In this document: in pieces, positions 1-7,596 of the stretch
How the letters are laid out: every line of letters begins with the position of its first letter
Position numbering within the stretch: the stretch's first letter is position 1
Source of the DNA: Candidatus Aminicenantota bacterium
GTDB lineage: Bacteria; Acidobacteriota; Aminicenantia; Aminicenantales; Aminicenantaceae
DNA: 20,191 nt
Direction: 5' to 3'
Assembly (NCBI GenBank): GCA_016926925.1
Contig: JAFGNQ010000432.1
Span: 1-20,191 of the forward strand
Made by a program: the position numbers and the translations under genes
Notes under the pieces: generated by a model
The model's database searches: none
What the model was told of the DNA's origin: nothing
Seen by the model: only the letters and a program-made list of their open reading frames with translations

Positions 1-12
1 AGGTTATGATGC

Positions 13-678
13 ATGAACGATAATATATCGAAATATTTGGACCGGGGAAAAAGTTTGAAGCAGGTCTCCACGATCAGTGAAGTCATCTACACCAATCTCA
101 AAGAATCAATCCTTAAAAGAAAACTTAAGCCCAACCAAAGAGTCAAAATCCGAGAAATCGCCGATTTTCTAGGTGTCAGCCAAACTCCTGTAAGAGAAGC
201 CATTCAAAGACTTGCCGCAGAAAAGTATTTGATCATCAGCGCCAGGAGTGATGTAAAAGTTGTCGACATCGGAGTGGAAGAGAGCATGATGCTCGGCGAG
301 CTTATCCAAATCCTCGACGTGGCATGCATCCATAAAGTTATAGAAAATATCACTGACAAAGCGATAGAGGACCTAAAAAACCTGAACACCAAACTGGGCG
401 AATATTACGAATCGAAGCAGGTCGATTTGTACATCCAACAGAACCATAAAATCCACAGAAAAATCTGGAAGCACCTAAAAAATGAGGTTATCTATCAAAC
501 CTTGGACCAAGCTATTGATAGAATGCTTATCGTCGAAAGCAGCTATCTCTCCTATTTTACGGATAGCGGTTATCTCACCACATCCTGGAAAAGCCACTGT
601 GATTTGCTCGAAGCCATCGGGCAGAGGGATGTGGACAAGGCAAAAAAGGCCCTTAAAACACACTGGGTGTATATATAA
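13..678 (+). CDS. GntR-family transcriptional regulator, FCD (FadR C-terminal) subfamily
   Basis: A 221-residue one-domain-plus-sensor regulator. Residues about 20-75 form the GntR winged helix-turn-helix: the stretch from KLKPNQRVKIREIA through FLGVSQTPVREAIQRL is the typical DNA-recognition signature. Residues about 90-221 fit the all-helical FCD ligand domain, with the usual metal or ligand histidines at H148 (KIHRKIW), H195 (SHCDLLEAI) and H217 (KTHW). The acidic residue that normally precedes the first His appears to be Asn (N144). An in-frame TGA at 7-9 makes the ATG at 13 the first possible start, so the gene is complete; AGG at 1-3 could be a weak ribosome site. FCD regulators usually repress catabolic operons and respond to small carboxylates or amino acids. 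It faces the aminotransferase gene tail to tail, 22 bp away. It is the only regulator in view and may bind the operators described below; that is inference. Confidence 0.93.
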   Translation: MNDNISKYLDRGKSLKQVSTISEVIYTNLKESILKRKLKPNQRVKIREIADFLGVSQTPVREAIQRLAAEKYLIISARSDVKVVDIGVEESMMLGELIQILDVACIHKVIENITDKAIEDLKNLNTKLGEYYESKQVDLYIQQNHKIHRKIWKHLKNEVIYQTLDQAIDRMLIVESSYLSYFTDSGYLTTSWKSHCDLLEAIGQRDVDKAKKALKTHWVYI

Positions 679-700
679 ATCTCCATCCTCAGTTTTTGTC

Positions 701-2032
701 TCAAGTCTCTACGGGTCTGAAGAACCCTTCATCCACCATCGCATCGAGCGAATTCGACAGAGCCTTTAGAATCAGGCCGATATCTTCATCCGAGTGAACG
801 GCTGAAAAGATAAAAAAACTCCCCTCAAGCGTAGCGATCCCCCGTTGAAGCAGGTGGAGACAAAGACGCCCTTTGACCGAAGTCACCTGAGAATTAAAAA
901 GATCCGTAATATCGCTTTTTATATCTCTGCCGGCTCCGGCCTCCTTTGAATCATGCGCAGTGAGATCGAGCTTCACGATACTTCCGCCATAAACACGGCC
1001 ATTGAGCCGGCGTTCGCTTAACGCTCGCTGCGCACCATCAGTAAATGTGGCGGCGGCTTCATTGGCTTTCCTCTGCGGCTCCCCTGTCTGATACAGCTTA
1101 CAGGCGGCTACGCCGGCAGCACACACTAACGGAAGTGCATTCCACGTCCCCCCATGTTCCATCCTTTTTTCAGGAGGAGTTTGCAAACCTAAGAAATCCA
1201 TGAGGTCGGCGCGGCCGATGACAGCCCCGACGGGAAGCCCTCCGGCCAAACACTTCCCCAAAGTCGTTAAATCCGGTTTTATCCCAATATGAGACTGCCA
1301 GCCCCCTGGAGCTGTTCGAAATCCGGTGACAACTTCATCCAGAATCCAGATGGTCCCATGCTTCCGGGTGAGGACTTCCACTGAGCGAACAAAATCGAGA
1401 TCCAGCGGAGTCTGCACTCCAAGGATACCGCCTCCTCCTTCCATGATTAGGGCCGCATAATCCCCTGTACGGAGTTCCTTCTCCAACTTGTTCAGGTCAT
1501 TGCTGGGAATAAGGGTCACCTCAGGAGTCTTGATGCCCGGTGATCCGCATGGGGCAAGCTCATCGGCCCAGCCGTGGTAATGGTCGACGAATCTCAGGAT
1601 CTTTCTTCGTCCCGTGAAAAGACGGCTCAATCTTATCGCCAACAAATTGGCTTCCTGGCCGCAGGAACAAAATTCTACTTTCTCGGCTGATGGAATCAGC
1701 GACTTAATGAGCCTGGCAAGCTCGACTTCCAACTCATGATTTTCTCCGAAATGCAGGCCTGCTTCCATTTGCGCCTGGACAGCCTTCACAACGATTGGAT
1801 GCCGATGACCGAGAATCAAAGCCCCATGACCCATGATGCAGTCTATGTACTCATGGCCGTCCACATCCCATTTTCGGCAGCCCCGGGCATGCGTGATGTA
1901 AGGCCTGAAGGGATTGAATACACGCATCACATGGGTAGCCCCGTTTCCGGAAAAATGCTCTGCTGCTTGACAGTGTATTCTCTGCGATTTCGGGTGAGTT
2001 CTCTTGTATTCCTCGATAAGAGTGTCCATCAT
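701..2032 (-). CDS. Class III PLP-dependent aminotransferase, glutamate-1-semialdehyde aminomutase-like
   Basis: A 443-residue fold-type I PLP enzyme of the class III aminotransferase group. The internal aldimine lysine is K260 in LTTLGKCLAGGLPVGAV, the pyridine-nitrogen Asp is D232 in ILDEVVTGFRT, and HYHGWAD near residue 151 is the usual post-cofactor motif. It resembles the GSA-aminomutase/beta-amino-acid aminotransferase branch more than ornithine or GABA transaminases. It is unlikely to be tetrapyrrole HemL: the phosphate-binding loop normally reading NSGTEA here reads CSCGQEA (about 122-128), and the neighbours are catabolic. No signal peptide is seen, so it is cytoplasmic. Start: tandem ATGs at 2032 and 2029 follow AAAGGAGAGGGG on the minus strand; the second has the better spacing. 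A 236-nt leader separates it from a promoter carrying an operator-like sequence. The substrate cannot be read from sequence; racemases and epimerases also occur in this family. Confidence 0.9.
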   Translation of the reverse strand: MMDTLIEEYKRTHPKSQRIHCQAAEHFSGNGATHVMRVFNPFRPYITHARGCRKWDVDGHEYIDCIMGHGALILGHRHPIVVKAVQAQMEAGLHFGENHELEVELARLIKSLIPSAEKVEFCSCGQEANLLAIRLSRLFTGRRKILRFVDHYHGWADELAPCGSPGIKTPEVTLIPSNDLNKLEKELRTGDYAALIMEGGGGILGVQTPLDLDFVRSVEVLTRKHGTIWILDEVVTGFRTAPGGWQSHIGIKPDLTTLGKCLAGGLPVGAVIGRADLMDFLGLQTPPEKRMEHGGTWNALPLVCAAGVAACKLYQTGEPQRKANEAAATFTDGAQRALSERRLNGRVYGGSIVKLDLTAHDSKEAGAGRDIKSDITDLFNSQVTSVKGRLCLHLLQRGIATLEGSFFIFSAVHSDEDIGLILKALSNSLDAMVDEGFFRPVET

Positions 2033-2203
2033 CCCCTCTCCTTTCGAACGCTCACAAAGCTTTTAATCTTCATGGCACCGGATCGACCGTTCCCATAATG
2101 GCAGTAAAAAGAAAATCATGCCCGCAAAATCCAAAACCAATGCTTCATCATGCGGGGAGATTTGTACTGCGATAAATCCAAGACTCTCTTTCCAAGCCCT
2201 TCA

Positions 2204-2233
2204 ATCATAACCGCAATCCAGATAAAATGTAAA
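2204..2233 (-). promoter_or_regulatory. Possible second promoter for the aminotransferase
   Basis: On the minus strand, TTTACA (2228-2233) and TATGAT (2204-2209) lie 18 bp apart, each one base from consensus. Transcription would start near 2197 and give a shorter leader. No operator core follows it; instead the 2255-2266 core would sit roughly 60 bp upstream. It is an alternative or addition to the operator-linked promoter at 2275-2301. Confidence 0.35.
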
Positions 2234-2247
2234 TTCTTTATACACAA

Positions 2248-2273
2248 ATAATATATTATCGATCATGTATCAT
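2248..2273. promoter_or_regulatory. Operator-like sequence at the aminotransferase promoter (core 2255-2266)
   Basis: The core ATTATCGATCAT at 2255-2266 differs by one base from the palindromic core ATGATCGATCAT of the receptor operator. Over the 26-bp frame centred on the CG, 18 positions match that operator. It overlaps a perfect inverted repeat, ATCATG-TAT-CATGAT (2262-2276), that runs into the predicted -10. On the minus strand the core begins 8 nt after the -10 hexamer, so a bound protein would block transcription start. Its centre lies 177 bp from the receptor operator centre, about 17 helical turns. Confidence 0.5.
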
Positions 2274-2274
2274 G

Positions 2275-2301
2275 ATTATCGCATTTGTAACCCGAAGTCA
2301 A
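2275..2301 (-). promoter_or_regulatory. Predicted promoter of the aminotransferase gene, extended -10
   Basis: On the minus strand TTGACT (2296-2301) is followed after 15 bp by GATAAT (2275-2280). TGC immediately before it fits an extended -10 and can compensate for the short spacer. Transcription would start near 2268. The receptor promoter has the same unusual 15-bp spacing and TGn element. Predicted by eye only. Confidence 0.5.
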
Positions 2302-2395
2302 GCGCCTTTTTTCATCAATATTCGGCTTTCGAACTGCTGCCGCCGATTTTGCCGCTTTTCTTTCAACAACAGGGAAAAAACGGATCAAAAAAAGC

Positions 2396-2422
2396 TTGAC
2401 AAAACAAAATCGCTGATATAGC
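2396..2422 (+). promoter_or_regulatory. Predicted promoter of the leader ORF and TonB receptor
   Basis: A perfect TTGACA (2396-2401) is followed after 15 bp by TATAGC (2417-2422), preceded by TGA as an extended -10. A 17-bp reading gives the weaker TAGCTT (2419-2424). Transcription would start near 2429, at the left edge of the 26-bp palindrome. Confidence 0.55.
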
Positions 2423-2424
2423 TT

Positions 2425-2450
2425 AAGGTACATGATCGATCATATACCTT
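2425..2450. promoter_or_regulatory. 26-bp near-perfect palindromic operator at the TonB receptor transcription start
   Basis: The arms AAGGTA (2425-2430) and TACCTT (2445-2450) are exact reverse complements. They enclose a 14-bp centre whose inner 12 bp, ATGATCGATCAT (2432-2443), is a perfect palindrome. Only the pair 2431/2444 (C and A) breaks the 26-bp symmetry. It begins 3 nt after the predicted -10 and covers the likely start site, which is the classic position for a repressor. The outer GGTA/TACC arms would suit a dimeric winged-helix regulator such as a GntR protein; that link is inference. Confidence 0.65.
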
Positions 2451-2522
2451 TTAACTCAAGTGGGATTAGATTCAGCGGTTGGAATCCATACCGTTCTGAA
2501 AGACCGAATCATAAATAAATTA

Positions 2523-2552
2523 AAAAATGAGCACCATGAACTCGTCATTTTT
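2523..2552 (+). promoter_or_regulatory. A/T-rich hairpin in the receptor leader RNA
   Basis: AAAAATGA (2523-2530) can pair with TCATTTTT (2545-2552) around a 14-nt loop. The stem is weak and followed by CCC rather than a U run, so it is not a normal terminator. It could still affect the leader RNA upstream of the 22-codon ORF. Confidence 0.25.
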
Positions 2553-2604
2553 CCCGATCACATAGCGAATGAAACGGCAGATTTTAAAAAGAAAGGGGGT
2601 GATA

Positions 2605-2673
2605 ATGAAGGCTCTAGGTAAAAGAAATCAAAGTCGTACTAGACGATTATTTTTTTCTCTAAACGAAAAGTAA
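2605..2673 (+). CDS. Candidate 22-residue basic leader peptide upstream of the TonB receptor
   Basis: A short ORF from ATG 2605 to TAA 2671-2673 encodes 22 residues. It begins MKALGKRNQSRTRR and ends with LFFSLNEK, and is strongly basic with four Arg and three Lys. The best evidence is its ribosome site: AAAGGGGGTGAT lies just before the ATG and matches the extended anti-Shine-Dalgarno complement AAGGAGGTGAT with one mismatch, closer than at most genes here. Its stop is 15 nt before the receptor ATG, and the receptor has its own AAAGGAGG site in that gap. This arrangement suits a translated leader that keeps the message open or couples translation. It has no signal peptide or recognised family. 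Attenuation in response to arginine supply is conceivable given the Arg codons, but no clear terminator/antiterminator pair is seen. Confidence 0.4.
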   Translation: MKALGKRNQSRTRRLFFSLNEK

Positions 2674-2688
2674 AGAAAGGAGGTTTGA

Positions 2689-5388
2689 ATGAGAAAAGCA
2701 TTCATCATTTTTCATGCCTTAGTCCTGATTCTCATGCTCTGTGCCGGCACATCTATCGCGCAAAGCGGAAGCACCGGTGCCATCGAAGGAGTTGTCGTCG
2801 ATGAGGAGGGCACTCCCCTTCCCGGAGCAGAGGTCAAAGTTTCGTCTCCGGATTTGATCGGAGGCACTCGAAGCATGGTCACCGATACTACGGGTAAATT
2901 CAGGTTCGTGCTCCTTCCGAGAGGGATGTACGTGGCCGAAGCATCGCTCTCCGGATTTGTCCCTGCCAAAGCAGAGAATATCAGGCTGTATGTCGGACAG
3001 ACACTACGCTTGACCCTCTCACTGAAAATCGGAACACTGGAGGAAGATATCACTGTTGTGGCCACGACTCCCCTCGTCGACGTCAAAGACTCTCAAACGC
3101 TGACCACAAACATCGACAGAGAGACCATCGAGACGATCGGGAATACCCGGTCCAAGAACTCTACTTCGTTGATCAACCTCGCTCCGGGTACGGATGATTA
3201 CAGTGTCATGGGAGCACCGCGAAGAGTGAGCAACAACTGGCAGCTGGACGGTATGAACGCGACCTGGCTGGCTTACGGTGCCGACGGAAATTATCCGGAT
3301 ATAACCCTCTTGGAAGAGATTCAGGTATCCGGAATCGGGGCGAATGCCGAGTACGGGAATTTTATGGGTGCCGCCATGAACCTGATCACCAAGAGCGGAG
3401 GAAATACTTTTGAGGGATTTGCAGAAGCCACTTATTCCGCCCTCGGTTGGATCCAGAATAATATCGATTCAGATAAACCCATGTTTTCACTCTACACAGT
3501 TCCTCCTCGTCAGATGTACCTGGATGCTCACATCGGTATCGGCGGTCCCATCATAAAAGATAAGCTCTGGTTCTATGCCTCAGGCGGCCACCAGCAAACC
3601 GACACCGAGATCGAAGGCTTCAGTGAAAAACAATCGTTCATTATGCCCAGTTTTTTCCTCAAGTTGACCTGGCAAGCCAGCAATAAAAGTCGATTGCAGG
3701 CCTTCATCCAGTATGAATATTTCCGGGTCAGTAACAGAGGCTTGAGTCCCGCCAGACCGGTCGAGGCCACCTATTTCGATGTTGGTCCGGATTTTCCTAT
3801 CAATGTCAGTTTCTACCATACCTTTACCAACAATACCTTTCTTGAAGTCAGTACAGGCTACTGGAACCTGTATTACGAGCAGAAGCCCAACAACGGAAGA
3901 GATACACCCCAACGTTTCGACTACCTGACCGGATTGTACAGTGGGAACTTCGGTGAATGGGGTAGAGAGGATACGGAACACATCACGATCAATGCCAAGA
4001 TCAGCCACCACGCCGATGACTTTATCATGGGCGATCACGACTTCAAGTTCGGTGTCGAATACCTGTCCGGTTACGAAAAGTTCGATCTCGGCTATACCGG
4101 CGGATACCAGTATGTTGACAATGTCTATTACGGAGGACAATTCAACACATACGCGTACTCTTTCACTTACCTCACCCATGCCGAAGCACGGAAGGCCACG
4201 TTCTTTGTCCAGGATTCATGGAGGATCAGCGACCGGATAACGATCAATCCGGGAATCCGCTACAGCTACTACAAGGGGACTCTTCCCAATGTTCCAGATG
4301 TCGTTTTTAAGCCGAAAAATTCCTGGGAACCGAGAATCGGCCTGACATGGGACCTGTTCGGGGACAACACGACAGCCATCAAATTCCATTTCGGAAGGTA
4401 CATCGATTCGATAAAGAGTGCCCTGTATCAAGGAGCTGACAGCTCGCTGGGCGACTGGGTTATGTATTATGTCTTGCCCGATAACACGAAGCTCGAGATC
4501 TACCGGGAGGTTTTTTCGAATCCGACCGATATCGATCCGAACATCCGCATGCCCCACTCCGATCAACTGGCGATAGGCTTCGAACGGACCCTGATGAAAG
4601 ACATGGCTGTAGGAGCTACATTTATCTACAGAAAATTCAGCAATTTCATCGCCAAAGTCAACACAACCGCCACCTGGGCTGAGGTTCCTTACACTTTTCA
4701 AAACGAGAACGGGCAGACGGAAACCATCACCGCCTACCAGAAAACCTCACCGAGTTCGGCCGACATGTTCTCCATCACCAATCCCGAGGCAGGTATGTCC
4801 GAATCCGTAATCGTCACTCCCAAAAACACGTACACAGGCGTAACCTTCTTTTTCGATAAGAGATTCTCCAATGACTGGATGCTTCACATCGACTACACCT
4901 ATGGAAATGCCAAAGGAAATCAAGCCAATGATTTCGGCAGTGGAGCCGGACTGAGCAGTGCTTTTCAAAATCCAAACTATCAGATAAACGCAGAAGGACA
5001 TCTCCCCTACGATCCAACGCACAACCTGCAAATCTACGGCACATTCGTTCTCCCTCTTAAATTCAGCTTCAGTCCTCGCCTCTCGTACATATCGGGAGCC
5101 ACCTGGACGAGGACAGTCAGAGCCGCTGTTTCCGGAGCGCCGAGGGTGTTTATCGAACCGAGGGGATCAGAAAGATTGACCAATAAAATCGACCTCGATT
5201 TCAGGTTGGAGAAAATTTTCCAATTCTCGGAAAAAACCCGGCTCGGATTGATCATCGACATTTTCAACGTACTGAATCGAGCACATGAAAGGTCTATCTA
5301 TACCGATGTGAACACACCGACATTTGAAAAAGCCTATAATGTATTTCCAGGAAGATTCTTCAGGATTGCAGCCCGGATTTTCTTCTAA
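2689..5388 (+). CDS. TonB-dependent outer-membrane receptor with N-terminal carboxypeptidase-regulatory-like domain
   Basis: An 899-residue outer-membrane receptor. Residues 1-25 form a signal peptide ending near CAGTSIAQ. Residues about 30-113 form a carboxypeptidase-regulatory-like beta-sandwich (GAIEGVVVDEEGTPLPGAEV, then DTTGKFRFVLLPRGMYVAE). Residues about 125-235 fit the plug, with QLDGMN near 185-190 and EYGNFMGAAMNLITKSGGNT at 221-240. The rest is a beta-barrel rich in alternating aromatic strands, ending in the terminal Phe expected for BamA-dependent insertion. Such receptors import large or scarce ligands using TonB-ExbBD energy. No SusD-like partner or TonB gene is in the window. 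The start at 2689 is supported by AAAGGAGG 6 nt upstream. A 26-bp palindrome at the promoter suggests repression, and a strong hairpin ends the transcript. The ligand is unknown; neighbouring exported peptidases suggest peptides or amino-acid conjugates. Confidence 0.93.
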   Translation: MRKAFIIFHALVLILMLCAGTSIAQSGSTGAIEGVVVDEEGTPLPGAEVKVSSPDLIGGTRSMVTDTTGKFRFVLLPRGMYVAEASLSGFVPAKAENIRLYVGQTLRLTLSLKIGTLEEDITVVATTPLVDVKDSQTLTTNIDRETIETIGNTRSKNSTSLINLAPGTDDYSVMGAPRRVSNNWQLDGMNATWLAYGADGNYPDITLLEEIQVSGIGANAEYGNFMGAAMNLITKSGGNTFEGFAEATYSALGWIQNNIDSDKPMFSLYTVPPRQMYLDAHIGIGGPIIKDKLWFYASGGHQQTDTEIEGFSEKQSFIMPSFFLKLTWQASNKSRLQAFIQYEYFRVSNRGLSPARPVEATYFDVGPDFPINVSFYHTFTNNTFLEVSTGYWNLYYEQKPNNGRDTPQRFDYLTGLYSGNFGEWGREDTEHITINAKISHHADDFIMGDHDFKFGVEYLSGYEKFDLGYTGGYQYVDNVYYGGQFNTYAYSFTYLTHAEARKATFFVQDSWRISDRITINPGIRYSYYKGTLPNVPDVVFKPKNSWEPRIGLTWDLFGDNTTAIKFHFGRYIDSIKSALYQGADSSLGDWVMYYVLPDNTKLEIYREVFSNPTDIDPNIRMPHSDQLAIGFERTLMKDMAVGATFIYRKFSNFIAKVNTTATWAEVPYTFQNENGQTETITAYQKTSPSSADMFSITNPEAGMSESVIVTPKNTYTGVTFFFDKRFSNDWMLHIDYTYGNAKGNQANDFGSGAGLSSAFQNPNYQINAEGHLPYDPTHNLQIYGTFVLPLKFSFSPRLSYISGATWTRTVRAAVSGAPRVFIEPRGSERLTNKIDLDFRLEKIFQFSEKTRLGLIIDIFNVLNRAHERSIYTDVNTPTFEKAYNVFPGRFFRIAARIFF

Positions 5389-5694
5389 GTACAAAAGACA
5401 TAAAAGGGGGAGAAGCACTTCTCCCCCTTTTACCTTTTCGAAGAAACCAGCTGGTATGTCGGCACCTCCTATCCAGGAGTCAATCTGTTACGAAGAGTGA
5501 AGGAAGATTCATAAGATATCACGGCTAACATCCTTTAAGCATTTCAACTTACTCTCGACAGGATTTGTGATTTTTGTACGTTCGCCTTATTCCATCTTGA
5601 GAAATGTAAATACCATACCAGCATAGAAATTCGATTCCAGATCGGAAGCAAGACCGCTTTTTACCGGAAACCGTTTAAGACAGGAGTTAAAGAA
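5389..5694. other. 306-bp gap between the TonB receptor and the first CocE-like gene
   Basis: It begins with the receptor terminator. The remaining stretch of about 260 bp holds no gene I can support and no copy of the operator core. I find no convincing -35/-10 pair; TTGAGA at 5597-5602 lacks a good -10 partner. ACAGGAG just before 5695 is the ribosome site of the next gene. Confidence 0.55.
5401..5435 (+). terminator. Strong intrinsic terminator of the TonB receptor
   Basis: Fifteen bases at 5401-5415 (TAAAAGGGGGAGAAG) pair perfectly with 5418-5432. This gives a stem with a GGGGGAGAAG-rich core and a very short apparent loop, a T tract within the descending arm and further Ts downstream. 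It lies 12 bp after the stop codon and separates the receptor from the 5695-12689 gene run. Confidence 0.88.
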
Positions 5695-7464
5695 ATGAAA
5701 TCTATAAAAATTCAGAGTATTCTTCTCTTATTTTTTCTCGTTTTCTCGCTGTCTTTTGCAGCCTTACAGAACGATGACATCGAAGTCCGGATTTTTCTCG
5801 ACCAGCAAATCCCGATGAGAGACGGCATCCGTCTTGCAGCAAAGATCTGGATGCCGGAGGAAATAACAGAACCTCTGCCCGCTATCTTCTCCCTGACTCC
5901 CTATGTCTCCGATGAAGGACAGACGAGAGGGATGTATTTTGCCCGGAACGGGTACGTGTATCTCCAGGTGGACTGCCGGGGCAGAGGGAATTCCGAAGGA
6001 GAATTTATACCAAACGAGAATGACGGAAAAGACGGCTTTGATGCGGCGAAGTGGATCGCCAAGCAGGACTGGTGCGACGGACAGGTGGCCATGAGAGGCG
6101 GATCTTACCGGGGAATGGATCAGTGGCAAACCCTGAAAGAAGCTCCTCCTTCACTCAAAACCATCGTCCCAACAGCAGCCGCTTATCCCGGCATCGACAT
6201 CCCTCACCCGAACAATATATTCATGACTTATTTTCCCCAATGGCACGCATTGGTTGCGGGGAAAACGGTCAACTGGAATTTATTCTACGATACCGCCTAT
6301 TGGCATAAAAAATACTACAGCCTTTACAAAGAGTATTCGCCGCTGAGCCGGTTGGCAAAGAAACTGGGAACCAGCGAAAAATTTTTTAATCGTTTGTTGC
6401 AGCATCCCACATACGATGACTACTGGAGGGCGCTGACACCTTCCGAGGAAGATTACAGGAAGATATCCATTCCCATCTTAACGATCACCGGCTACTTCGA
6501 CACCGATCAACAGGGAGCCATGACTTATTACCGGGAACATATGGCCTATGGAACGGAGGAAGGCAGGGAAAAACATTATCTCGTCGCCGGTCCCTGGGAT
6601 CATGCCGGGACAAGAACTCCCGTCAAGGAATTAAAGGGGCTGACTTTCGGAGAGAACTCCGTGCTGGACATGGACCGGCTGCATCTGGAATGGTATGACT
6701 GGGTGCTCAAGGGACGGAAAAAACCGAAGTTTTTAAAAAAGCGAGTCTGTTATTACATGATGAGCGAGAATGAATGGAAATTTTCCGACCGGATAGAGGA
6801 AATTTCCAACGGAAACGATATCTGGTATCTTTTTTCGAAAGACGGAAGCCCCCACGACATCTATCATTCAGGAAGTCTCACGAAAATCCTTACGGATGAG
6901 GCCAAAAAACCCGATATTTTCTATTACGATCCCTTGGAGCTCATCTCCAAGGAAGATTATCTTTGGGAAAAGCGAACACAAATTTACATGCACCAGAGAG
7001 AGTTCTTTCCCGATGAAAAGCTGGTCTATCACAGCCCTGCTCTTGAAAAGGACCTCGAAGTTGCCGGCTATATTCGAATACGTCTTTATATTGAAATGGA
7101 TGTCCCCGATACGGACCTGGCCGTTTCTGTGTTTGAAATAAGACCTGACGGCAAGAAAATTTTCATAGGCCAGGATATGATCCGAGCCCGATACCGGAAC
7201 TCAATTTCCAAAGCGGAGCTTGTCAAGACCGGTGAAATCGATGTCTATGAATTCAATAATTTTTATTTCACCGCATGCCGCTTAAAAAAAGGGAGCCGGC
7301 TGCGGCTTATCCTCCATTGTCTCAATTCTCCAGATTGGGCGAAGAATTTCAATTCCGGTGGAGCCATCGCCGACGAGACCAAAGAGGATGCGCGTACGGC
7401 CACTATAAAGCTCTATCACGACAGGAAACACCCGAGCCTTCTCGAGCTTCCTACCAAAAAATGA
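5695..7464 (+). CDS. Exported CocE/NonD-family hydrolase (S15-type alpha/beta hydrolase), copy 1
   Basis: A 589-residue serine hydrolase of the CocE/NonD, X-Pro dipeptidyl-peptidase S15-like superfamily. Members hydrolyse cocaine-type esters, alpha-amino-acid esters, cephalosporin side-chain amides or Xaa-Pro bonds. Residues 1-22 are a signal peptide (LLLFFLVFSLSFA), so it acts outside the cytoplasm. The alpha/beta-hydrolase domain (about 30-350) carries IPMRDGIRL, DCRGRGNSEG, nucleophile S137 in GGSYRG, D269 in GYFDTD and H303 in GPWDHAG, giving the full triad. The C-terminal half is the PepX_C-type beta-sandwich, with DTDLAVSVFEIRPDG and RARYRNS. ACAGGAG lies 8 nt before the ATG. It is the first gene after the receptor terminator and has a close paralogue 132 bp downstream. 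The substrate is not predictable; esterase, amino-acid ester hydrolase or aminoacyl-peptidase activity are all possible. Confidence 0.92.
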   Translation: MKSIKIQSILLLFFLVFSLSFAALQNDDIEVRIFLDQQIPMRDGIRLAAKIWMPEEITEPLPAIFSLTPYVSDEGQTRGMYFARNGYVYLQVDCRGRGNSEGEFIPNENDGKDGFDAAKWIAKQDWCDGQVAMRGGSYRGMDQWQTLKEAPPSLKTIVPTAAAYPGIDIPHPNNIFMTYFPQWHALVAGKTVNWNLFYDTAYWHKKYYSLYKEYSPLSRLAKKLGTSEKFFNRLLQHPTYDDYWRALTPSEEDYRKISIPILTITGYFDTDQQGAMTYYREHMAYGTEEGREKHYLVAGPWDHAGTRTPVKELKGLTFGENSVLDMDRLHLEWYDWVLKGRKKPKFLKKRVCYYMMSENEWKFSDRIEEISNGNDIWYLFSKDGSPHDIYHSGSLTKILTDEAKKPDIFYYDPLELISKEDYLWEKRTQIYMHQREFFPDEKLVYHSPALEKDLEVAGYIRIRLYIEMDVPDTDLAVSVFEIRPDGKKIFIGQDMIRARYRNSISKAELVKTGEIDVYEFNNFYFTACRLKKGSRLRLILHCLNSPDWAKNFNSGGAIADETKEDARTATIKLYHDRKHPSLLELPTKK

Positions 7465-7596
7465 CAGGCATGAAAATGCGTTTTTTCGAAGCCGCGACGG
7501 GGCACTCTAAACCGAGATAAAGATTGAGGAACCGTATAAGATTTTCTTTCATAAAATGACTATAATAAACAGAAATTCCCTAAGGGAGAGATACAC

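Larger units (their letters stand above)
2033..2688. other. 656-bp divergent intergenic control region
   Basis: This gap separates the aminotransferase (leftward) from the TonB receptor (rightward). It holds divergent sigma70-like promoters with -35 boxes at 2296-2301 (minus) and 2396-2401 (plus). Each is followed by an operator-like sequence sharing a 12-bp core. Both predicted leaders are long: about 236 nt to the aminotransferase and about 175 nt to a 22-codon ORF before the receptor. Apart from the elements listed separately, no further gene or RNA is recognised here. Confidence 0.7.

Noticed and set aside
2255..2280. Fur box at the aminotransferase promoter
   Set aside because: GATAAT-like words occur, but the stretch matches only about half of the 19-bp Fur consensus, and the shared GATCGATC core explains the symmetry better.
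2527..2565. 12-codon ORF inside the receptor leader hairpin
   Set aside because: No ribosome site precedes it; unlike the ORF at 2605 there is nothing to indicate translation.
3580..4179. 199-codon open frame on the minus strand
   Set aside because: It is antisense to the TonB receptor barrel, with no recognisable domain.
5430..5513. Coding-like stretch after the receptor terminator, ending VNLLRRVKEDS and a stop
   Set aside because: It has no start codon or ribosome site, and its upstream part runs through the terminator hairpin. Too short to call a gene remnant.
7561..7566. TATAAT before the second CocE-like gene as a full promoter
   Set aside because: No acceptable -35 is found 15-19 bp upstream and the extended -10 TG is misplaced by one base, so it is mentioned only in the gene entry.
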